Source: SB21 sp964535295
Lineage (GTDB): Bacteria > CLD3 > SB21
Reading direction: 5' to 3'
DNA: 13,117 nt
Assembly (NCBI GenBank): GCA_964535295.1
Contig: CAZHUW010000088.1
Span: 1 to 13,117 of the forward strand
A model generated the notes under the pieces. That model made no database searches, was not told the DNA's origin, and saw only the letters and a program-made list of their open reading frames with translations. Positions 6,948 to 11,777 of the stretch are shown here, in pieces; positions within the stretch are counted from its first letter, which is position 1, and every line of letters begins with the position of its first letter. A program made the translations under genes and the position numbers.

Positions 6948-7717
6948 ATTTTATTGTTTTTGATTCGGATGATCTCCGCGAGAATACTTATAGCGATTTC
7001 CTCAGGGGAATCCGCTCCGATATCCAGTCCGATCGGAGCGTGGATACGTTCAAATAATTTCTTATCAAATCCGTCTTTTTGCAGGTTATCATACACCGTA
7101 CGGATCTTCTTTTTACTACCGATCATTCCGATATATTTTGCCGGAGATTCGATAACCTGCCGCAAAGCCGCTTCATCGGACGGATAGCCCTTGGTCACCA
7201 AACATATGTATGAATTCTCGGTGATCTCCGGTAGCGTGCTGTAATCGGCCGGTACATGTAATCGTTTGATTCTTTCTTCGGACTGTCCCGATTCACTATA
7301 TTCCTTGCGGTCATCAACGATTATTATGTTAAAGTCCAGCAGAAGAGCCGCCTTAGCGAGAGCCTGTCCAACATGCCCGCCGCCAATGATCATTAATTGA
7401 GGCGCATTCGTTATCATTTCGATCAAAACCTCCACTTGTCCGCCACAGACGGCTCCGGTTGCGTATTTACCTTCCTGATTAAACGAATAGTTCTTAATGA
7501 CTGATTTTCCACTCTGCATAACAACAAGCGCATCTTGGATAACCAGCGATTCGAAGATTCCGCCGCCTACGGTGTGTCGAAATGACCCGTCGGGCAACAC
7601 CAACATTTTGGCTCCGGCTGCGCGCGGTGTAGATCCGTGAGCGCTTACGATTGTTGCAAGCACGACCTTCTCGTTACGGTCCAGCAATTCGATAATATCT
7701 CTATAGATTTGTTTCAT
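6944..7717 (-). CDS. XdhC/CoxI family molybdenum-cofactor maturation protein
   Basis: A 257-residue XdhC-family protein. Members bind molybdenum cofactor and help its sulfuration and insertion into xanthine dehydrogenase or CO-dehydrogenase-type enzymes. The N-terminal domain shows ATIVSAHGSTPRAAGAKMLV (21-40), VGGGIFE (50-56) and the conserved Cys91 in AVCGG. The C-terminal Rossmann domain has IIGGGHVGQ (110-118), MIGSKKK, and the hallmark HAPIGLDIGADSPEEIA near the end. A longer frame opens at 7786, but the family's N-terminus matches from MKQIYRDIIELL, so I start at 7717; this overlaps the upstream gene by 17 bp. No molybdoenzyme subunit lies nearby, so the client enzyme is unknown. A related Rossmann-type role in redox or cofactor handling cannot be excluded. 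Confidence 0.9.
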   Translation of the reverse strand: MKQIYRDIIELLDRNEKVVLATIVSAHGSTPRAAGAKMLVLPDGSFRHTVGGGIFESLVIQDALVVMQSGKSVIKNYSFNQEGKYATGAVCGGQVEVLIEMITNAPQLMIIGGGHVGQALAKAALLLDFNIIIVDDRKEYSESGQSEERIKRLHVPADYSTLPEITENSYICLVTKGYPSDEAALRQVIESPAKYIGMIGSKKKIRTVYDNLQKDGFDKKLFERIHAPIGLDIGADSPEEIAISILAEIIRIKNNKM

Positions 7718-8798
7718 GTCCTTGATCCAGTGGCGAAAGCGGTTTGAGCTTTGAGAAACGTGAAGCCGCAAATAGTGCAGCCCCAATCAGGAATAAAAAC
7801 CCGCAAAAATAGATCATATCCCAACAGTAGTGTTCCGTGACCGTTTTAATAAAAGAAATAAAAAGTCCTGCCGCTTCGTTACCGATAGGTTCAGATGATT
7901 CTGAATATTTGAATTGCATGGAATTTCCCGTGAAAATATCATTCATCCTGCTTATCAGGAAAAAAAAGGGTATAGACATGAGAATCGAAGTTAGACTGAA
8001 CGGGAATCCAAGACGTTGAAGCAGGTTTTGCAGATTCTTATAATTAATCACTGCAATGACAACAAACAAAGAGAACAGCACCCCATAGCCGATAGCCGCA
8101 AAAGATTGCGAAAAGATGAATGCGGATTTGAGTCCTTTGAACTCTTTGCCACTTTTATCAATTTGATCATACCTCAGCAAAATCAGACTGTCAGGCAAAG
8201 CATTCATCGCCCTTTCCAAATCCTTACGTACTGACTTGAGTATAAGGCCCCGTATCGGATCGGGAGGTTTGCAATTCATCTCAAAGTTATAAAAGAAATT
8301 CCCCGTTCCTTTGTTTGTTGCGGGTAGGAACGATCTCATTTTGATCAGTTCGCTCGGAGCGCAATCCGGAAGGGCGTTGATTTTTTGCGCCATGAGGAGC
8401 GAGAGGTTCTCGGAAAGCATGTTTTTGCGGTCCGACACGATAACCCCTGCAAAACGATCCGTGCCTCCGACCGGTTCGGTCATAAAAGTTATCAAATTGC
8501 GATGGACTGTTTCGATGTTATTAAGAAACCATTCTTCGGGGAAAACATCGTTCACGATCTTTTGTACTTCTTCTTCGGTTGGCGCAATCTGCGTTTTGTT
8601 TATATCTTGTAGCGGTTTTTGTTCAAGGATCATTTTTGTTGTTAGGCCGGCTATTTGCCCATGCAGACCTGCTGTTTTAACATTTATGAGCAATTTTTGT
8701 GTATTCATGACCTGATCGAACATACGGTCCACAGGGATGATTAGTAATGAAATAAAAGTGATCATGAGACCAAAAAAGTACGAAAAAAAAGTCCGCAT
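7701..8798 (-). CDS. uncharacterised four-helix membrane protein with a large outer domain
   Basis: A protein of 365 residues that I do not recognise. A GTG at 8810 would add four residues, but the ATG at 8798 lies 7 bases after a good Shine-Dalgarno (AAAGGTGAG, 8813-8806, inside the end of ubiA) and 4 bp after the ubiA stop, so it is preferred. One hydrophobic helix at the N-terminus (about 4-22) is followed by a soluble region of some 200 residues, then three hydrophobic segments (about 227-253, 268-286 and 330-356). The soluble region has two cysteines (in PDCAPSE and MNCKPPDP), which could form a disulfide outside the cytoplasm. This topology resembles sensor or envelope-assembly proteins, but no cytoplasmic signalling domain follows. 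It is coupled to ubiA and xdhC. Function unknown. Confidence 0.8.
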   Translation of the reverse strand: MRTFFSYFFGLMITFISLLIIPVDRMFDQVMNTQKLLINVKTAGLHGQIAGLTTKMILEQKPLQDINKTQIAPTEEEVQKIVNDVFPEEWFLNNIETVHRNLITFMTEPVGGTDRFAGVIVSDRKNMLSENLSLLMAQKINALPDCAPSELIKMRSFLPATNKGTGNFFYNFEMNCKPPDPIRGLILKSVRKDLERAMNALPDSLILLRYDQIDKSGKEFKGLKSAFIFSQSFAAIGYGVLFSLFVVIAVINYKNLQNLLQRLGFPFSLTSILMSIPFFFLISRMNDIFTGNSMQFKYSESSEPIGNEAAGLFISFIKTVTEHYCWDMIYFCGFLFLIGAALFAASRFSKLKPLSPLDQGHETNL

Positions 8799-8802
8799 TA
8801 GT

Positions 8803-9741
8803 TTACTCACCTTTAAAGTTGGGATAATTCATGCCGAATCGTTGTCGATAATAAAAACGTGTCAGAAAGAAGAACATTATGATGAGAAAAATGTACACCG
8901 GGAAGAAAATACCCACGATCAGGGAAAAAAACAATAGTCCGAATTTGATGGCGAGTATAGCCGACGCTGTGTTTCGTAACCTGAGAAGATAGATAAAGAA
9001 GGGGAAGGTCAGACCGGACGTTGCCAGTATGATCCAATCCATTCGGTATAAGGAAAGCAGCACAGCCAACAATTCAAACGAAAAAGCACAATACACGGTT
9101 GTTGATATCCCGTAAACAACGCAAATCGTCTGTTTTGATGCTTGCCGGTCACCCTCAACGTCCGGTATGGTTGTCAAAAAATAGAGTGCAGTGTTGAAAA
9201 AAATGTAAGGTAAAGCGTTCGCTATGGATGAAAAAAATGAAGAATCGAGCGTGTACCAACCGAACATGAAAGCAAAAGTTCCCATAAGCGTATTAGCGAA
9301 AAAACTGCCAAGAGTTCTATCTTTTAATGCGAACGGCCTAAGATTGTATAATACGGTTATCAGAAATAAGGCAAAAAAATGAATAATCAGCATGGTCCAA
9401 GATATAAATGCAGCAATGGTCAGGGAGGAGCAGATCAATACCCATGTTTCAATCAATATCGGCCGATGATTGGTAACGCCATCCGCCAAAAAAAATAATT
9501 TTCGGTTAATGCGGTCGGACTTTTTGTCTTTGATCTGATTTACAATGAACCCTGCGCCCATGACCATGGCCGAAGAAATACAAACCAGAACCAGCAGGCC
9601 ATCTGCATTAAAAAAGTCAAAGGGTTTCGCGGAACGTTTTGCGGCAAGATAGCCTCCCAGAGTAGTGGTCCATCCTGGAAAGAAGAGGATCGGTCTTAGT
9701 ACGAAGAAATAATCCAGTATATGAATGAATCGCATGGACAT
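8803..9741 (-). CDS. UbiA family prenyltransferase
   Basis: A 312-residue integral membrane prenyltransferase with about eight or nine hydrophobic helices. Both Asp-rich, Mg/diphosphate-binding motifs are present: N68-x3-D72-x3-D76 (NQIKDKKSD) and D194-x3-D198 (DVEGD). YNLRPF at 132-137 matches the conserved loop between them. The family transfers a polyprenyl chain to an aromatic or other acceptor, as in menaquinone/ubiquinone, heme O or archaeal-type lipid synthesis. The acceptor cannot be read here, and no quinone or heme genes are adjacent. ATG at 9741 was taken as the start; a second ATG two codons on is possible and neither has a clear Shine-Dalgarno. It is the first gene of the ubiA-membrane protein-xdhC-birA operon, with a promoter about 25 bp upstream. 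Confidence 0.9.
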   Translation of the reverse strand: MSMRFIHILDYFFVLRPILFFPGWTTTLGGYLAAKRSAKPFDFFNADGLLVLVCISSAMVMGAGFIVNQIKDKKSDRINRKLFFLADGVTNHRPILIETWVLICSSLTIAAFISWTMLIIHFFALFLITVLYNLRPFALKDRTLGSFFANTLMGTFAFMFGWYTLDSSFFSSIANALPYIFFNTALYFLTTIPDVEGDRQASKQTICVVYGISTTVYCAFSFELLAVLLSLYRMDWIILATSGLTFPFFIYLLRLRNTASAILAIKFGLLFFSLIVGIFFPVYIFLIIMFFFLTRFYYRQRFGMNYPNFKGE

Positions 9742-9765
9742 TATGCCGTGAGAGGTGTTTTAGAG

Positions 9766-9794
9766 AATATAAAGGATTTGTCAGCTATTTACAA
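9766..9794 (-). promoter_or_regulatory. candidate promoter for the ubiA-xdhC-birA operon
   Basis: On the minus strand TTGTAA (9794-9789), a 17-bp spacer and TATATT (9771-9766) precede ubiA. The predicted transcript would start near 9759, leaving a leader of about 18 bases. It lies just past the terminator of the RRM gene, so the operon appears to be a separate transcription unit. Confidence 0.5.
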
Positions 9795-9820
9795 GGTTCT
9801 CATGCCTTGCAGGGATAAAA

Positions 9821-9852
9821 AAAAAGTCTCAAAGCAAGCTTTGAGACTTTTT
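9821..9852 (-). terminator. intrinsic terminator of the RRM gene (symmetrical, could work both ways)
   Basis: A perfect inverted repeat with arms 9821-9835 and 9838-9852; its GC-containing core is GTCTCAAAGC / GCTTTGAGAC. A-runs on the left and T-runs on the right give U-tracts on either strand. It lies 57 bp after the stop of the RRM gene on the minus strand and before the ubiA promoter. No plus-strand gene ends nearby, so its use is most likely on the minus strand. Confidence 0.88.
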
Positions 9853-9909
9853 ATAACGAAAGATAAGAACGATCGTATCAATAATCTGGAGGTATCTCCT
9901 GTTTATCGT

Positions 9910-10215
9910 TTATCGTGAATCTCTTCTGCTGAATCGGTCACCGCGATCGCCGAAACTCTTTTTTTCCTGCGGTTTAGCTTCATTCACCACCAACTGTCTT
10001 TCCATGTAGGAAAAGTTGTTGAACATTTCGATGGCTTTTGACGCTTCATCGGTTGTTGCCATTTCAACAAAACCGAAGCCTTTTGAGCGACCGGACATTT
10101 TGTCCACGATAATCTTAGCGGAAGTCACTTCGCCGGCCTGTTTGAACAGATCAGCTAACGACTGCTCGTCCGCTTTGTACGAAAGGTTACCAACGTAAAG
10201 TTTGCTGGTATTCAT
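9910..10215 (-). CDS. small RRM-domain RNA-binding protein
   Basis: A 101-residue protein with one RNA recognition motif and a short tail. RNP2 is LYVGNL (6-11) and RNP1 is KGFGFVEM (45-52), with the aromatic residues (Tyr7, Phe47, Phe49) that stack on RNA bases. The fold ends near residue 80 (QLVVNEAKP). The tail (about 84-101) is rich in Arg, Gly, Asp and Ser, like the glycine/arginine tails of cyanobacterial and Bacteroidota RRM proteins. Such proteins bind single-stranded RNA; in other bacteria they are linked to cold response, mRNA localisation or metabolic gene control. A strong Shine-Dalgarno (AAGGAGATAT) precedes the ATG. The gene has its own promoter, a leader of about 230 bases with a terminator-like hairpin, and a terminator with a matching stem. 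Confidence 0.93.
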   Translation of the reverse strand: MNTSKLYVGNLSYKADEQSLADLFKQAGEVTSAKIIVDKMSGRSKGFGFVEMATTDEASKAIEMFNNFSYMERQLVVNEAKPQEKKSFGDRGDRFSRRDSR

Positions 10216-10249
10216 GAGATATCTCCTTGAAAAAGTTAAACTATGGGAT

Positions 10250-10288
10250 AAAAAAAAATCTCAAAGCGCCCATATTCCGCTTTGAGAC
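10250..10288 (-). terminator. terminator-like hairpin inside the leader of the RRM gene (possible attenuator)
   Basis: The arms TCTCAAAGCG (10259-10268) and CGCTTTGAGA (10278-10287) pair perfectly around a 9-base loop. On the minus strand nine Ts follow (10258-10250). This is a full intrinsic terminator, yet it lies 35 bp upstream of the RRM start codon and downstream of that gene's predicted promoter. Unless it is bypassed it would stop transcription before the gene. GCTTTGAGAC here is identical to the arm of the terminator after the gene. Confidence 0.8.
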
Positions 10289-10443
10289 ATTGGATAAAAA
10301 CTTATTTTGGAACTTTTTTGAGACGAGTAAGTCTAAAAAAATGGTACACCAAGCAAAGATTAGCCACTAAACTCTATGAGCTGTTCCCTTAAAGGGATGA
10401 TACATTTTTACCAAAAAACACACATGCCTACATGCCGACATGC
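10250..10443 (-). promoter_or_regulatory. long transcribed leader of the RRM gene (possible short RNA when terminated)
   Basis: From the predicted start near 10443 to the T-tract at 10250 is about 190 bases with no convincing gene. In order on the minus strand it holds three GCATGTnn repeats, an interrupted palindrome CCCTTTAAGGG, a weak hairpin at 10313-10341 whose right part (GTCTCAAA) copies the terminator arm, and the terminator hairpin. If the hairpin works, a short RNA of this length would accumulate and read-through would be regulated. The existence of the leader follows from the promoter; the regulation is inference. Confidence 0.5.
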
Positions 10444-10444
10444 A
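10422..10444. repeat. three tandem 8-bp repeats at the start of the RRM leader
   Basis: Plus strand: ACATGCC-T, ACATGCC-G, ACATGC-A, each 8 bp apart. On the minus strand this is GCATGT with two variable bases, three times over, starting at the predicted transcript 5' end of the RRM gene. The repeat could be bound as DNA just downstream of the -10 box or as RNA. Confidence 0.7.
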
Positions 10445-10449
10445 AAGGC

Positions 10450-10478
10450 AATATAAACCATATATTCGCTCTTGTCAA
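10450..10478 (-). promoter_or_regulatory. consensus promoter of the RRM gene
   Basis: On the minus strand TTGACA (10478-10473), 17 bp, TATATT (10455-10450): a perfect -35 box and a five-of-six -10 box. The predicted start is near 10443. It is divergent from the tRNA promoter, with 16 bp between the two -35 boxes. Confidence 0.75.
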
Positions 10479-10494
10479 GTATTATTTTTGCTTA

Positions 10495-10523
10495 TTGACA
10501 TTTCTGAGCCCGCAGTGTATATT
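10495..10523 (+). promoter_or_regulatory. consensus promoter of tRNA-Gly
   Basis: TTGACA (10495-10500), 17 bp, TATATT (10518-10523) with TG directly before the -10. It ends 14 bp before the tRNA. This is the strongest promoter in the window, as expected for a stable RNA, and it probably also drives the lipoprotein gene that follows. Confidence 0.85.
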
Positions 10524-10537
10524 TTACCGTTCAAAAC

Positions 10538-10612
<75 letters not shown>

Positions 10613-10619
10613 TTTTTTT
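10613..10619 (+). terminator. T-run directly after tRNA-Gly (weak terminator or processing region)
   Basis: Seven Ts follow the CCA end at once. There is no separate hairpin; only the tRNA acceptor and T arms could act as the stem. Some transcription probably continues, because the lipoprotein gene begins 24 bp after the tRNA and no promoter fits in that gap. Confidence 0.35.
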
Positions 10620-10636
10620 AAATCCACAACTTATGC

Positions 10637-11713
10637 ATGCAGCCTAATCCAACCCTCAAGTATTTATTCACTCTGTCCTTATTTTGCTCTTTGCTGATCG
10701 CCTGCGCGGACACGTCCAAGCATACATGGCAGGATCTTCGAAAAATCGCAGAAGATTTCTTTCAAAGAGGTATCAAAAGTAAAACAGAGGGCGACCAGAA
10801 AAATGCTCGGCGTTATTTCAGAAAAGCTATAGATGTTGATTCGCTTTTTGTAGAAGCTTATGCCGAGATTTCCCAAATGCAAATATCCGGTGGCGAGGAT
10901 CGTCAGGCTGAGTTGTTTTTGACATTTGCCCCTGCCAAAGTCAAACGCGAAGCAAGGATCCTCCGATTGCTGGGTCAGGCGCAATTCAATCAAAATAAGA
11001 TCAATGAGGCTATTTTAAATATCGAAAGAAGTCTGAAGACGGATCCTTCCGACAAGGACGCCGCATGGATGCTGACCCAACTATATTACAAAGTAGAAAA
11101 TTATGAACTTGCATCCTTACAAATTGAAGCTCTAATTCATGATAGTTTATTGGCCGATAAAGAAAAAATAGTATCATTATCAGAAAAAATTGAGAGGAAA
11201 TTGAGGAGCCGAGATTCAACTATCTCTTTCGAAATGAATAGTATGCAGAAGATCAGACAGGCTTCGGAAGTTACCCGGGGACAACTTGCATTGGCACTTT
11301 GTTATGAATTCAAACACCGGCTCGCTTTTGCTGATACGGGCATCGTTTTCTCCGATGTAAAGCCGGATGATGCAATGTTGACGTATTATAAAAGCGCGGT
11401 TGCGTGTCAAGTATTTGAGCCTCTCCCAGATGGTAAATTCTATCCATACCACATTATCACGCGGCGGAATCTGGCACATTATCTATATCGTATCATCATG
11501 ATAAAGGGGTTTAGGGATCAGCTTTTGCCCAACGATTTCCTACTGACCGATGTGTCGCCGGACGATCTTCAGTTTGAAGCTATTCGAGTCGTATGTGACC
11601 TCAAGCTATTAACGCCCCAAAAGGGCGGCTATTTCGGCCCTGATGAATATGTGGCCGGCAAAGAATTAACCGGATCGTTAAAATTATTGAAGGCGATGCT
11701 TGATGCACGATGA
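10637..11713 (+). CDS. TPR-repeat lipoprotein with two C-terminal SLH-like domains
   Basis: A 358-residue exported lipoprotein. The signal peptide ends in the lipobox LLIAC (Cys23). Residues about 36-190 contain three tetratricopeptide-type repeats (FFQRGIKSKTEGDQKNARRYF; LLGQAQFNQNKINEAILNIE; LYYKVENYELASLQIEAL), which usually mediate protein contacts. Residues about 235-290 form a clear S-layer-homology unit (IVFSDVKPDD, then PDGKFYPYHIITRRNLAHYL) and about 299-355 a second, weaker one (TDVSPDD, then YFGPDEYV). SLH domains commonly bind peptidoglycan-linked polymers, so the protein may tether the outer membrane or a complex to the cell wall. The ATG at 10637 is the only start that gives the signal peptide; it lacks a Shine-Dalgarno. 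The gene lies 24 bp after tRNA-Gly. Its precise role is unknown. Confidence 0.88.
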   Translation: MQPNPTLKYLFTLSLFCSLLIACADTSKHTWQDLRKIAEDFFQRGIKSKTEGDQKNARRYFRKAIDVDSLFVEAYAEISQMQISGGEDRQAELFLTFAPAKVKREARILRLLGQAQFNQNKINEAILNIERSLKTDPSDKDAAWMLTQLYYKVENYELASLQIEALIHDSLLADKEKIVSLSEKIERKLRSRDSTISFEMNSMQKIRQASEVTRGQLALALCYEFKHRLAFADTGIVFSDVKPDDAMLTYYKSAVACQVFEPLPDGKFYPYHIITRRNLAHYLYRIIMIKGFRDQLLPNDFLLTDVSPDDLQFEAIRVVCDLKLLTPQKGGYFGPDEYVAGKELTGSLKLLKAMLDAR

Positions 11714-11719
11714 ATTGAC

Positions 11720-11749
11720 TTGGCACTGTTGGTTTATTTTTAGTATATT
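11720..11749 (+). promoter_or_regulatory. candidate promoter of the metH-like gene
   Basis: TTGGCA (11720-11725), 18 bp, TATATT (11744-11749) lie 28 bp upstream of the TTG start. Each box matches at five of six positions. The 64-bp gap after the lipoprotein gene is too short for a cobalamin or SAM riboswitch, and none is visible. Confidence 0.55.
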
Positions 11750-11777
11750 TTTTATTCATTAATTGTTGGAGCATATT

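Noticed and set aside
10367..10441. A 24-codon open frame (minus strand) at the very start of the RRM leader, which could be a leaderless leader peptide
   Set aside because: No Shine-Dalgarno, the exact transcription start is unknown, and the frame runs through the GCATGT repeats, which explain the sequence better. Its stop lies about 80 bases before the terminator hairpin, too far for simple ribosome-controlled attenuation.
10422..10444. CRISPR-like repeats
   Set aside because: The units are only 8 bp with 2-bp variable parts and three copies, and no cas gene is near.
11714..11777. Possible cobalamin or SAM riboswitch upstream of metH
   Set aside because: The gap is only 64 bp and is filled by a promoter and ribosome site; no riboswitch core can fit.
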